Assembly: GCA_016800925.1 (NCBI GenBank)
Contig: JABCPU010000114.1
Coordinates: 1-64,000 of the forward strand
Direction: 5' to 3'
DNA: 64,000 nt
DNA from: Suillus spraguei
Lineage: Eukaryota > Basidiomycota > Agaricomycetes > Boletales > Suillaceae
Of the stretch, positions 44,581 to 57,007 are shown in pieces. A model generated the notes under the pieces. It searched no databases, had not been told where the DNA came from, and saw nothing but the letters and a program-made list of their open reading frames with translations. How positions within the stretch are numbered: position 1 is the stretch's first letter; the number at the start of each line of letters is the position of its first letter. A program made the translations under genes and the position numbers.

Positions 44581-46435
44581 GATCTGAGATTTCCAAGGAA
44601 GACGCGTTGCACGTGTGGTTTTCGTCGTGCATCACATCGTTTTTGTCGTGCACCTGGACGGTATCGTTATCACTCCTGTCGTCGTCGTCGTCTATCGTAT
44701 TGTTCTGTGTCGTTCTCGTTGCGCATCATATCGTTTTCGTTGGCATTGTCCCAATGCAAGGGTAAGCTCATACATTTTACAAGTTACTTGACTAACTGTA
44801 GTATTCTTCACAGTGACGGAGTAAACCAACTGCCGGCAAGTAGACGTCGGCTTCAAGCCCACCGCGCTCTCATAAAAAGCGGGTCTGGTAAGGTAGAAAG
44901 TTCGCCCGTCCTTCGAAAGACTCTCACCCAAAAATCTGTTTCTGGAGTCGAGCAGATTATGACAAATACATCAAGAATGCTGAGTCTGGGACTGGGACTC
45001 GGGGTAAAGCCCCTTGGCTAGAGCTCGAGGATGGTAGACCTGTCACAATCGAGCAACTCAAAGCAATTCGTAAGGTTCTGCGTGCAGCCTGGGCTGAATT
45101 GGTTGTTCAGAAATTGGCTCCACCCACCTGGTCAAGGATCTGTGCTACTGGCAAGAAGCTCGTATTCGATATCATGGTGAAACAGTTCCCGCTATTCCTA
45201 TTCGACCACTGCGGCTGGAAACTCGAGCTGCTTTGCATCACTGATTACTCATCCTGGCGGAAGAACAATCTTGGGACTGACAGAAACTGGAAGGACGTAC
45301 CAGGGAAGCTCTCAGCCAAGGAAGAGCATATCGACGACTTGGATGAACTTGAGGTGTTGGAATTGAAACGCACTGAAGCCCGGGCTAAAGGAAATGGCAA
45401 GCGGCGCCTGTCTGACGACAGCAAAACCCTGGTCCGACAAGACCGTTTGAAGAAACCTAAATGTATGCATTTTTTTTCTCATAATTCCGATGCTCACATT
45501 TACACATTACCACTAGTTGACTCAGCACTGTCTCCCCTGCTTCCCATTGAACCAAAAGGCATGTATTGTTCTTTCTTTCATTATCTTGCTAATATCAATA
45601 CTGCTAGTCGACCCTGGTACTATATCACGACCTTTACTCTCGACTGATGCTATGCCCCTGCATCCAGATCAAGATTCTGAGCCTGGCACTAGCGCCAACA
45701 TCTGTGTTCCTTCGCCCATTGATGATTGTCTTGCCCTCGAAAATACTCGCATCACGCCAACCTACCCACGCGATGCATCTGCCCCACCATTTGGAGTCCA
45801 CTTACCGCAGCCCACTCCACAAGGCTTATATCTTCCCAGATCGCCTTTACGTCCGACCGTGTCTACTTCTGAAAATAAGACCTTGCCGACTTGTCACACA
45901 CCAGGAACATCTCAGAACATACAACTTGAATGTGCCGACAAAGAGAATGAGATTATATTGCAGGATCCACTGTAAGTACCTCATACTGCATGCTCGTCCT
46001 TGCTAACTCCAATGCTATGAAAGGGCTGATATTTTCGGACCTAACGGAATCGCCAAGACAGTCCCTGCCCCAGCACTTAGCCCAATCAAGAAGACAAACG
46101 ACGATGGACCAAGTGCATCTAACAACAAGTTAGCTGCAAAAGCGGACGGAAAGAAGAAGAAGCGACCAGGTGCCGCGAAGAACGCTCGGTAAGTATTAGT
46201 ATGCCTGTCTCTTAATGTTTCGCACTAACCTTTGTCATGCAGAAACTTATGCGCATGGCGTTGGCTGAAGCAGGTGAACGAGACGAGTGGAACAACCGAA
46301 GAATTCCGCATGTATTGGGCGGCACTCACGCCCGCACAGCAAGATGAGTACAAGGCCGACGCAGAGCGGTTGCAGAGCGCAGGGACGTGGACAAAGGGTT
46401 CTGATTGTGCCGTCTGCAACGGCGCACTATACTAG
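44581..46435 (+). CDS. Unrecognised multi-exon gene of the second element
   Basis: The reliable part is exon about 44,900-45,462, then 45,608-45,971, 46,024-46,188 and 46,243-46,435, all joining in phase at GT-AG sites and ending TAG. The first exon encodes RADYDKYIKNAESGTGTRGK, VLRAAWAELVVQKLAPPTWS and a conserved-looking FDHCGWKLELLCITDYSSW. The middle is Ser/Pro-rich, then a basic segment KADGKKKKRPGAAKN. The last exon ends with DCAVCNGALY. The WKLE...YSSWRK block resembles a family of unnamed proteins common around transposons in mushroom genomes. The 5' exon (44,581-44,763, hydrophobic, Ser-rich) and the exon near 44,820 are less certain. Function unknown. Confidence 0.55.
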
Positions 46436-46903
46436 TATGTTTTCCCCTGCATTGTATGTCTTTTTCATTGCCTATTGCTGTCCTGCCTGCATGTTTTCAC
46501 CCTGCTTTTGTGCCCCCGCCCTGCGGTTTGCTATTTGCGACTGCACTGTAACATCCCATGTCATCCAATCCTGTCTGATGTCGTCACAATACATTGCATT
46601 TGCTTGACTCTCATAAATATGCTTGAATCGGGTGAAATATGTAAACTACGGTGAAAATCAGATCCTGTCCGCTGTTGTCACAGTACATCCCATGTGCTTG
46701 ACTATAGTAAATATGATTGAATCGGGTGAGATATGTAAATTACGATGAAAATCCGATATCATCACGGAAAACCCTGCCCCATCATGTAATATATGGGACG
46801 CACTTGAGTGGATTCTGTTTAGCTCGGGAAATTGCCTAGTCAAGAAGAATTTTTCAGATGTCGTCCGCTGGCGCCCGTTCCCATCATGTTGGGTTTTGAC
46901 TGG
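46436..46903. other. Gene 3' flank with a two-copy tandem repeat
   Basis: No gene. Two diverged copies of about 95 bp (46,583-46,677 and 46,678-46,770) share GCTTGACT...TAAATATG and GAATCGGGTGAAATATGTAA. Confidence 0.5.
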
Positions 46904-48530
46904 GTGTCAAGTACCAAGACCCAGAACCCGAATCCCGAATCCTTGGCAATGTAGTAAGTGCCGAGTGCCGGAACCCGAACCCTGAACCTCGAAACTTAAA
47001 ACTTAGAACTTGCAACTCGCAAAAATGTGTATCATGTAAAATGTCTATTTCCTTACACAGTTCACCAAGTGTCAAGTACCACGACCCGGGACCCGAATCC
47101 CAAATTCCTGGCAATGTAACAAGTGCTGAGTGCTGAGTGCCAGCACCTGAACCCCGAAACTTCAAACTTCAAACTTCAAAATTGAAACTTGCAAAGATCT
47201 GTATCATTGAAATTTTCTATTTCCTTGCACAGTTCACTGAGTGTCAAGTACCAAGACCCAGGACCCGAACCCCGAATTCCTGGCAATGTAACAAGTGCCG
47301 AGTGCCGGAACCCCAAACCTCGAAACTTGAAACTTGAAACTCGCAAAAATGTGTATCATATAAAATTTCGATATTCTTGCACAGGTCACCGAGTGTCAAG
47401 TACCAAGACCCGGGACCCGAATCCCGAATTCCTGGCAATGTAACAAGTGCCAAGTGCCAGAACCCGACCCCCAAACTCCGAAACTTCAAACTTCAAACTT
47501 GAACCTTCCAAAAATCTGTATCATGTAAAATTTCTATTTCCTTGCACAGTTCACTGAGTGTCAAGTACTAAGACCTGGGACCCGAATCCCGAATTCCTGG
47601 CAGTGTAACAAGTGCCGAGTGCCAGAACCCGACCCCGAACCCCGAAACTTCAAACTGCAAACTTCAAAATTGAAACTTGCAAAAATCTATATCATGTAAA
47701 ATTTCTATTGCCTTACACAGTTCACCGAGTGTCAAGTACCAAGACCCGGGACCTGAATCCCAAATTCCTGGCAATGTAACAAGTGCCAAGTGCCAGCAGC
47801 CGAACCTTGAACCCCGAAACTTCAAACTTCAAACTTCAAAATTGAAACTTGCAAAAATCTGTATCATTTAAATTTTCTATTTCCTTGCACAGTTCATCAA
47901 GTGTCAAGTACCAAGACCCGAGACCCGAATCCCAAATTCCTGGCAGTGTAACAAGTGCTGAGTGCCGGAACCTGACCCCCAAACCCCGAAACTTCAAACT
48001 TCAAACTTCAAAATTGAAACTTGCAAAAATCTGTATCATGTAAAATTTCTATTTCCTTACACAGTTCACCGAGTGTCAAGTACCACGACCCAAAACCCAA
48101 AAACCGAATTCCTGGCAATGTAACAAGTGCCAAGTGCCAGAACACAACCCCAAAACTCTGAAACTTACAACTTGAAACTTGAAACTCGCAAAGATGTGTA
48201 ACATGTAAATTTTCTATTTCCTTATACAGTTCACCAAGTATCAAGTTCCAAGACCTGAGACCCGAATCCTGAATTCCTGACAATGTAACAAGTGCTGAGT
48301 GCCGGACCTCGAACCTCAAAACTTGAAACTTGAAACTTGAAACTCGCACAAATCTGTATCATGTAAATTTTCTATTTCCTTATACAGTTCACTGAGTGTC
48401 AAGTACCAAAACCCAGGACCCAAATCCCGAATTCCTGGCAATGTAACAAGTGCCTCGTGCTGGAACCCGAACCCTAAACCCTGAACCCCAAAATTTGAAA
48501 CTTGAAACTTGAAACTGTATGCCAGGGTTT
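46904..48530. repeat. Satellite, about ten units of 152-172 bp
   Basis: GTGTCAAGTACCAAGACCC recurs at about 46,904, 47,069, 47,241, 47,393, 47,558, 47,729, 47,901, 48,073, 48,238 and 48,396. Each unit has CGAATTCCTGGCAATGTAAC, a string of GAAACTT repeats and TGTATCATGTAAAATTTCTA. The ORFs here are artefacts. Confidence 0.9.
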
Positions 48531-48589
48531 TGGGTCTCAGGTCTTGGTACTTGACACTTTGTGAGTTTCAAGTTTTGGGTTTCGGGTTT

Positions 48590-49810
48590 TGGCACTCAGC
48601 ACTCAGGACTCGGCACTCAGTGATTCAATAATTTGCTTCTGGCAGAGGTAACATTCATTGAAAAAAATTGTATATACATCTATCACTATGCAATTATGTC
48701 CACCTCCTCACAAGACCCTTTAACCTTCACCTCAACATCCAGTTCAATCTCGACCATCTTATCATGGATGTCCTCCTGTTGCTCCTCAATCATTTTTGAA
48801 GTTTTTGAATGTCTTATCATTGCATAAATGGCCAGTCCTGCTCAGACATCAACAGTAGTACACTCCCACATGTGTCATATGCAAAGGATCAGTTGTATAT
48901 AGGCCACAAATCTGATATGTCATGTACAGGGGATATTTCTACTGATAAGATGCCTACATAATAATCAAGCTTGTGATAAGTGATCTGATGCGTGATTTAC
49001 CTCTCATATATGTCCCTAATGATGTATTTGAAGTTTTAGAAAGATCCATGAAGGACTGACTGAATGATAAGTAAAATGACATATGTGTGAAAAGTGACAA
49101 TTGACATCTTTTTACACAAAGTCACATTTATATATGGTACAGGTTAAATATTTCATTCAAAATATGTAAGATACATGTCAGACTACTAAAGGAACCTATA
49201 CTGCATATTGCCCTGAGGTTGGAGGGTGGTGGAAGGGATGTGGTGTATATCTCAGTTGACCCAGCATCAAAGTCCTACAACTGCCCAACTGACCATTTTC
49301 GATATTTTGGGACTTTGAACTTTCCCACCATCAATTTCTTATCTATTTCACTTCCTCAGCACTCAATTCTTGTTGGATGGTTTTATAAATTTAGATATAT
49401 CATAGTGAATGTATTTTAAATCTACTCCAGGTGTTTGATTAATAAACTTTGATGTTTTGAAAGTATGGGCTCCTTATCAGTAGAAATAGTAAGCATTCAC
49501 ACTAGTTCAAAACTCCGGCCTATTTTAAGCTGATCTTTGTCATACAAAGCAAGTATATATGGTATTATAATGATATATGAAGAGGCTGTATTATTTATGC
49601 AAGAGTAAGATACTGAAAACATCAAAAGTGTCAGAAATGCGACTTTCTATGTTTTTGTTCTTGGATGTTGAGGTGAAGGTTAAAGGGTCTTGTGATGAGG
49701 TTGGCATAATTGCATAGTAATTGATGTATGTACAATTTTTTTCAATGAATGTTACCTCTGCCAGAAGCAAATTATTGAATCACTGAGTGCTGAGTGCCGA
49801 AACTCAAAAC
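48590..49810. other. Mirror centre: two inverted gene ends around a spacer
   Basis: On the minus strand at 48,690-48,760 and on the plus strand at 49,660-49,716 the same short coding end is found (DVEVKVKGSC and a stop), similar to the last residues of the gene at 8,070-10,209. Next to each lies AATGAATGTTACCTCTGCCA in opposite orientation. The about 900 bp between them hold no gene that I can support. Confidence 0.65.
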
Positions 49811-51185
49811 TGTTATGGCCATGCAACACCAGAGGCTATTCAGAAGTTCCAGCTTTTCATGGGGTCGTACTGGAGGGTCATACTAATTCATGGGGGCTTG
49901 GCCTCAGCTTGTGCGCTATGCCCCTTACCTGAGTACATGCCCCTAATTTCATATGAAGTCCAAAGAGGAGTTCTGGTGAAGCCTGAGGGAGAACCTTGGA
50001 GGAACTCTTGGGCTGGATTGCTCCATAGAGTGCCAATGAACTTCTGGAGAAGTGTAGAAAACTACGCCAGAGGTAGGTGGAGATAGAGGTAAGACTACTG
50101 GGACAAGTCCCAAGTAGAATGGGTGAAGGGAAGACCGCTGGATGAAGTCCAGGGCAGGATTGGAGCAAGGCTCCAGGGGGAAATATAATCCACAGGAGGT
50201 CAAGGATAGGATAGGACAGGACAAGAGGTCTGGAGATAGGAGGTCCAGAGGATGAGGAGTGGAGGAATGGAGAAATGGAGGAGTGGAGGAGTGGAGAAAC
50301 GGAGGAGCGGAGCTCCATGGATTTGGGGGGAAGTATTGCCCTACTATGGAGGAGTAGGTCTGGAGATTATGTAATGAAGGTACAGGCTACTACGGACAAA
50401 GTCCGGAGTAGAAACAAACAGAGGAAGACTACCAAAGGTAGAGCCGGAGGTGAACAGAGATAAAGACTGGAGTTCGGACAAAGTTCGGAAAGTATAATAT
50501 AACAAAGGGTCAAAGGTCCGGCCTAGGGAATACACCCATAGGCCTGAACCGGAGGCTTACAAGGGCCGGAGCCCAAGTGCAAGAATGGAATGGAGTTATA
50601 TTGACATGAGAAGGTAGCAAGATATAAAGCAGAGAATAAGTAGAAAGAAGAAAGTAAGTAATCAGACAGTAATGACCAAACTGAAGTCCAGAGTACTTCA
50701 GTGCGAGTTTATATACTGTAGGTATCATAGGTAAGGATCAGTAAGCATAATCCAAGGCTATGTATGAACCATGCGGAAACATACTACTAAGTACAACGGA
50801 ACATAACAAAATGAACTCAGAGATGAGATATGTACAAAAGAGATTATCAAGACAGAGACAGAGGTAACCGAGAGCTGGAGACAAGGACATACCTTAAATA
50901 GTGTAATGCATGTGGCGTGGGAATATGTCTGGAGAGGAATGCAGGGAGATCTGGAGGAATGGAATCCGGATAGGAATGGGAATTGGACCAGGACACATAG
51001 TGAAGGTACATCCAGACTGCCACTGGAGGGAAAGTCTGGAAATAGTGGTGGTATGACTGTGCTTGGAGTGGACCAGGTGCAGGGTAGGGTTGGCAGGCTA
51101 GCTGTGGAGGTCCGGAGGTCCGGAGATATGGAGATCAGGGCCAGAGATCATAGTGGAGATGGGGTGTGAAATACAGTATGTGACA
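49811..51185 (-). repeat. LTR of family D, full length
   Basis: 1,375 bp, TGTTATGGCCATGC...AGTATGTGACA on the plus strand, a diverged relative of family A. TATATAAA (about 50,708-50,715, minus strand) is followed 34 nt from its first base by GTTTGGTCATT. A short, degenerate 8-bp array is at 50,255-50,310. No target duplication is evident. Confidence 0.8.
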
Positions 51186-52240
51186 CTCACAAAAATGTAT
51201 ATCATGTAAAATTTCTATTCCTTACACAGTTCACCAAGTGTCGAGTACCAAGACCTGAAACCCGAAAACTGAAACCCTGGCATACATGTTGTGTATGCCA
51301 GGGTTTTGGGTTTTGGGTTTCTGGTATCAGTACTTGACACTCAGTGAACTGTGTAAGGAAATAGAAATTTTACATGATACAGATGTTTGCAAGTTTTGAG
51401 TTTCAAGTTTCAAGTTTCGGGCTTTGGCACTCGCACTTGCTACATTGCCAGGAATTTGGGTCTCGGGGCTTGCTACTCAACACTCGATGAACTGTGTAAG
51501 GAAATAGAAATTTTACATGATATACATTTTTGCGAGTTTCTGTCACATACCATATTTCACACCCCATCTCCACTATGATCTCTGGCCCTGATCTCCATAT
51601 CTCCGGACCTCCGGACCTCCGCAGCTAGCCTGCCAACCCTAAATTTGGGATTTGGGTCTCGGGTCTTGGTACTCAACACTTGGTGAACTGTTAAGGAAAT
51701 AGAAATTGTACATGATACAGATGTTTGCGAGTTTTGAGTGTCAAGTTTTGGGTCTCGGGCTTTGGCACTCAGCACTCAGCACTTCATACATTGCCAGGAA
51801 TTCAGGATTCGGGTCTCAGGTCTTGTTACTTGACAATTGGTGAACTGTGTAAGGAAATAGAAATTTTACATGACATACATTTTTGCAAGTTTCTGTCACA
51901 TACCGTATTTCACACCCCATCTCCACTATGATCTCTGGCCCAATCTCCATATCTCCGGACCTCCGCAGCTGGCCTGCCAACCCTACATTCAGGATTCAGG
52001 TCTTGGGTCTTGGTACTCAACACTTGGTGAACTGTGTAAGGAAATAGAAATTTTACATGATACAGATTTTTGCGAGTTTCAAGTGTTGTGTTTCAAGTTT
52101 CAAGTTTCGGGTTTCGGCACTCAGCACTCAGCACTTGGTACATTGCCAGGAATTCAGGATTCGGGTCTTGGGTCTTGACACTTGGTGAACTGTGTAAGGA
52201 AATAGAAATTTTACATGATATACATCTTTGTGAGTTTCAA
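51186..52240. repeat. Satellite, inverted orientation, with two LTR-D end fragments
   Basis: Reverse-complement units of the satellite at 46,904-48,530. Two fragments of about 95 bp starting TGTCACATACC(A/G)TATTTC at 51,541 and 51,894 are LTR-D start sequence that has spread with the repeat unit. Confidence 0.8.
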
Positions 52241-53820
52241 GTTTTAAATGTGTGGATCAAATTCCTTTTATTGTCTCACATTTTTCTGAGTCCTGAGTGC
52301 AGAATAATGAGTGCCAAACCCCGAAATTGTGGACTACCAGATTTCAGAGTTCGGGGTTCAGCACTAAAATGTGTGGTCAAAGTCTTTTTATTGCCTCACA
52401 TTGATTCACACATTTTGAGTGCCAAACCCCGAACCCCGGCACCTGGCACTCGGGACTCGACACACAATGTAAAGAATTTGAAACCTATCTGTTGAGTCAC
52501 CTTGTGCTGGGTGCCAGGTAACAATGTGAAACATATCAATCCATACATCTTAAGTGCCAAACCCCGAACCCTGGCACCCGGGACTCGGGACTCATCACCA
52601 TGTGAAAAATATTGATCTACATATTTTAAGTGCCAAACCCCAACCCCTGGCACCCGGGACTCGGTACCTGGGACTTAGAACAATGTGAGGCAATACAGAG
52701 ATATTGATTCACATGTGTTGAGTGCCGAACCCCGAACTCTGGCACCTGGCACTCAGGACTCGGGCCTTGGGACTCATAACAATGTGAAAGATATTGATGC
52801 ACATATTTTAACACCGAACCCTGAACTCCGGCACCCAGCAGTCAGGCATCGGGACTTGGGACTTATAACAATGTGAAAGATATCGATCCACATATTTTAT
52901 GTGCCAAACCCTGAACTCCGGCACCCGGCACTCGGGACTCGGGCCTTGGGACTATAACAATGTGAAAGATATTGATCCACATATTGTAACACCAAACCCC
53001 AAACCCTGGCACCCGGGACTTAGAACAATGTGAGGCAATACAAAGATATTGATTTACACATGTTGAGTGCTGAACCCCAAACTCCGGCACCCGGCACTCG
53101 GGATTGGGATTCAGGACTCATAACAATGTAAAAGATATTGATCCACATATTTTATGTGCCAGACCCTGAACTCTGGCACCTGGCACTCGGGACTCGGGAC
53201 TTGGTACTCATAATGTGAAAGATATTGATCAACATATTGTCAGTGCTGAACCCTGAACCCCGGCACCCAGCACTCACGACTTGGGACTCAGAACAATATG
53301 AGGCAATAGACACCTATTGATCCACACATTCTAAGTGCCAAACCCCAACTCCGAACTCCGGTAGTCTACTTTTAGGGGTTCAGGGTTCAGTATTCGGGCT
53401 TCTGCACTTGAGACCGAAACAAAATGTTAGGCAATAAAATGACTTTGATCCACACATTTTTGGTAGATATCTTTTTCGTCTCAAATCTCGAATCTCGAGT
53501 GCTGAACCCCGAATCCCGAAATCCGGTAGTCCACAATTTGGGGTTTGGTCCTTGGGACTCAGAAAAATGACAGGCAACAACAAAACTTTGATCCACACAT
53601 TTTTGGTAGATGTCTGTTTTGTCTTGAATATTGAGTTTCTAGTTTTGGTACTCTGCACCCGCACCCGGCACTCAGCACCTGATGACTCGACACATGGACT
53701 TTAAATCTTTCACCTTGTGTGTTGTGTTTCGGGTGTCTGGGTATCTGGAATTCAGGAAATATCTCGTTTGAATCTCCAGTTTGAGTTCCAGGTTTCGGGA
53801 CTTGGCACCCGGCACCCCAA
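52241..53820. repeat. Subterminal repeat field of the second element
   Basis: Diverged copy of 10,380-12,560: GCCAAACCCCGAACTCCGGC-type cores alternate with GTGAAAGATATTGATCCACA spacers. It continues into the shared stretch GATATCTTTTTCGTCTCAAA (53,466) that is also at about 12,178. The orientation-switched block of the first copy is absent. Confidence 0.8.
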
Positions 53821-53969
53821 TTATCAGTGAATGTCAGACATGGTGCATTCAGGTTTTCGTGCTTCGGGGTTTAGATTTTGGTGGTCCATGGTAGGTATAT
53901 GCACTCATAGGGTGATGTATCCTATGTGTTTGATTCTCTGGTGGCTACATCAGCTGTACATCTTTATGA

Positions 53970-54430
53970 TACATATCTAGGCCCACCCATATATGCAATA
54001 TGCCTCCACATTGGCCCACCCGTCTATGTAAAATTCCCCCACATCAGCCCACCCGTCTATGCAATCAATATTTTACTGCACCCTCAGCCCACCTGTCCAT
54101 GTAATACACCCCATGTCGGCCCACCCATATATGTAATATTCTCTTACCTCGGCCCACCCATCTATGCAATAATATTTGCCTTGCATCTCTCTTCAGCCCA
54201 GCTGTCTATAATATCCTACTCTACATACTACCCAGATGGGCCCACCCATCTCTGTCGGTGATGATATCCCCCTGGCCCATCCATCAACATCAGAAATCAT
54301 GTTTCCCTCAGCCCACCCATCTCTCCCGAAAATAAAAGTCTCCTGGCCCACCCGTCTCCATCGGAAATAATATTCTCCCCAGCCCATCCATCAACATCGA
54401 GGATATACATAACCTCGGCCCATGGTCTGC
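53970..54430. repeat. 33-bp minisatellite, second copy
   Basis: Units with CGGCCCACCCGTCTATG(T/C)AA, collinear with 12,710-13,190 but with fewer units. Confidence 0.85.
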
Positions 54431-54454
54431 TGGCCCATCTTGGATGGGATATTA

Positions 54455-54502
54455 TGTGGGTCGGGTGACCCATATAGTACGGAGTTTGTCACTGAAGGGG
54501 CT
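54455..54502. mobile_element. Right terminus of the second element
   Basis: Same end as 13,213-13,262, including GGGTCGGGTGACCC and CACTGAAGGGGCT; sequence beyond is unrelated. Confidence 0.6.
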
Positions 54503-54902
54503 TGCACTCCCATGTGGCCTTTAGTGATGCAAGCAAAAGCCACGTGAGCTAGCAAACACTTTCCCACCTTTCCCCCCCTTACTTTATAGATTCCTCTAGT
54601 ATTTGGAGTGGGCCCATATGTACTAGGATTAAGTGAAGGGTGGGCCTACAGTAGATTGGCAAAGTAACACCTCACAAGTATTGAGTGGGCCATAGTCAGG
54701 TATTGGCAACTTTGCAGGAAAAATGGGTTGGCAAAAGCATATCAAAATGCGTGCCAGTGTAGTAGCATCAGAAAATATATTCTTGACTGAGCTCAGTGAG
54801 TGGACATCAGGACCAAGTGCTGGTGACAATACACCACCATCGGCAAGTGTAACTTAGGTTGGTGAAATGGAAATGGAAATAAATGCTTTCCGGCCTGGGC
54901 GA
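54503..54902. other. Gene-free stretch
   Basis: No coding potential recognised. Its right end (AAATGCTTTCCGGCCTGGGC) is repeated at 55,901-55,924, suggesting an old tandem duplication later split by LTR C. Confidence 0.4.
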
Positions 54903-55833
54903 TGTGATGAGCAAACTCATGCTGAGCTTGAAATGGCATATTTTCATATAGGTGTCAACCAGCAATCATTATCCTTACCTCTCAGCTTCACCATCCTATG
55001 TTGTACCATTTTACCATGCATTACCCCTATCTAACGGTATTGTTCCGCACTCTGGAAGCCTTGTTGCAGCTTAGCAGCTGTACTGCAGCAACTTTCCCGT
55101 GAAGTGGTGATCTTCGGCAATCTCCGTGAACCCATTAGGCATCCACAAGCAAGATTTACCGTCCGTCCTATGTCCATCCAGTCTCACTGGTATGTGATGT
55201 TTTGTAAACTGAAGTGCAGTCTTATTACATGTCTGCTGCATGTTTATCCTATCCCTTCCATCTCCGTAGCTATTCCTTTTGTATAAAATTCCTAGGTACC
55301 TGTACTTGTTCCTTACTTCCCTCCTATAGTACACATGGTACTTAGGAATAGTCACCACTACTGTCTCTACTGAATAAAGTCCTTTACTGAAGTCACTGTC
55401 TCTCTAAGAATTGCTTTACTGCTGCACGCACCACCGCTCTTTACCACTTTCCTGTGCTTCACCGCTAGCGCTACTGCTTTCTCACGCTTCACCACTACAC
55501 TACTGCTTGTTTTACCGCAGAAGTTCCCACACTTACCACAGTTTTACCACTTGTACTACCACAGTTTTACTGTTCATGCTACTGCATTCCCATGCTTACC
55601 GCTAGTTTTACCGCAAGTTTCCCACAGACTGGAGGTCACCGCTAGCATCTCGCTACCTCCAATGGCATTCTCGCACCTCAGATTGGGCATCATCAAACTA
55701 TACTAACTTAACATTCCCTTTAGGGTCGAATGTTCTTGCCTTTGCAAGTAAAGCAGACTAGGTAGAGTACAAGACTCACATACTAGCTTAGGTCGTGGTT
55801 TATCTACAGCCCAGGCTAGATTGTATCTTTACA
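54903..55833 (+). repeat. Solo LTR of family C
   Basis: 931 bp, TGTGATGAGCAAACTC...GATTGTATCTTTACA, with GCGA immediately on both sides (54,899-54,902 and 55,834-55,837). Confidence 0.8.
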
Positions 55834-55953
55834 GCGATCACCAGCTAGGGCACATTGGCATCAGTGACAGAATCCTGAAGGGTCGGCAAAATGGTAGTGA
55901 AACTGAATGCTTTCCAGCCTGGGCAATCGCCAGATAGGGCTCATTGGCACAGG

Positions 55954-57007
55954 TGTAAAGATACAACCTAACCTGAGCTGTAGTAAACCATGGCCTAAGT
56001 TAGTATATGAGCCTTGCACTCTACCTAGTCTGCTTCACTTGCAAGGCAAGAATGTTCGACCCTAAAAGGGGATGCCTGTTAGTATAGTCAAGCTAATGCC
56101 AAAACCAGTGTGCAATGGTAATGCTGTGGTCAGCGGTAAGTTACCGCAGTCAGTGAGGATGCCACCAGTTGTAGCACAATCAGTAGCAGTGATAATAACA
56201 ATGCCAGTGAGTAGTGATAGTCAGCAACGATGAGCAGTAGTGGTCTGGTGCAAGCAGTGAAGAAGAAACAATAAGGTCAACTGTGGTACTTTCAGCAGTA
56301 AAGTAGCAGTCAGTCAGAAATCAAGTCAAATAGGGGTTAATTGCACAATGGCAGCAGTAAGCGAGCAGTAGCAATAACAAATGACTACTTCCACTGCTGG
56401 ATGGTTCCAGAGCTAGATAGTAAGCCTAACCAAAAAGTAGATACTAAATGGTGATGCGAAGGTGATGCTAAGGTCACACTAAGGTAAAGAATATGTGTGG
56501 GCTGTCAAGTCTTTTTATCGTAGATTGTATGTAACCGAAATATCAGGTGAGATCAGTAGCGAGCATGTGAGATCACTGCTGGTATGTAATAACACTGCAG
56601 TACGAGGCAACATGTAATAAGGCTTGCCATAGAATCAGTGATTGGTGAACATGTGTATACTACGCACCAGTCATCAGCAAAACCCAAATGTGAGGTCCCC
56701 CTATCTCCAGTGCTTTGCAGCACTACACAGCACTGCACAGCATTGTACATAGGGGGACTTCCCTGTATAGTACATAAGTGTTTTGCTGATGCAAATGGAG
56801 CTAGACAGACAAGGCAAGGACATGGATGGACATCAGCTTGTGGAATGTGGACTGGTAAGTCAGTACAGTATGCAGTAAATGTATGATGCTGCTGGGAAGT
56901 ACAAACAAGGTAAGATGGCCATAGAGACATGATGGCTGCTTTCTATAGGCCTTGAGACATGTGTCAAAAGTCAGTGTTTCATGGTCAGCATGAATATGTT
57001 CATCACA
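55954..57007 (-). repeat. LTR of family C, inverted
   Basis: 1,054 bp, TGTAAAGATACAACC...ATGTTCATCACA. Rich in CAGTAGC and GCAGTAA triplets. No matching flanks (ACAGG and CCAGC). Confidence 0.7.

Larger units (their letters stand above)
41659..54502. mobile_element. Second KDZ-type element, non-autonomous, mirror-image layout
   Basis: Bounded by AGCCCCTTCAGTG (41,659-41,671) and its reverse complement (54,490-54,502). From both ends inwards come the 33-bp minisatellite, a GTGCCGAACCCC-type field, the 165-172-bp satellite and the 3' end of a gene like 8,070-10,209, in opposite orientations, meeting around 49,200. It contains one gene (44,581-46,435) and LTR insertions but no transposase. The left terminus is supported by 13 bases only. 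Confidence 0.5.

Noticed and set aside
46904..48530. Spliced gene made of many small exons (ACAG acceptors and GT sites in each unit)
   Set aside because: All signals recur because the DNA is a tandem satellite; the peptides are periodic and low complexity.
49811..51185. Target duplication for LTR D
   Set aside because: Flanks AAAAC and CTCAC do not match; the surrounding satellite makes any similarity unreliable.
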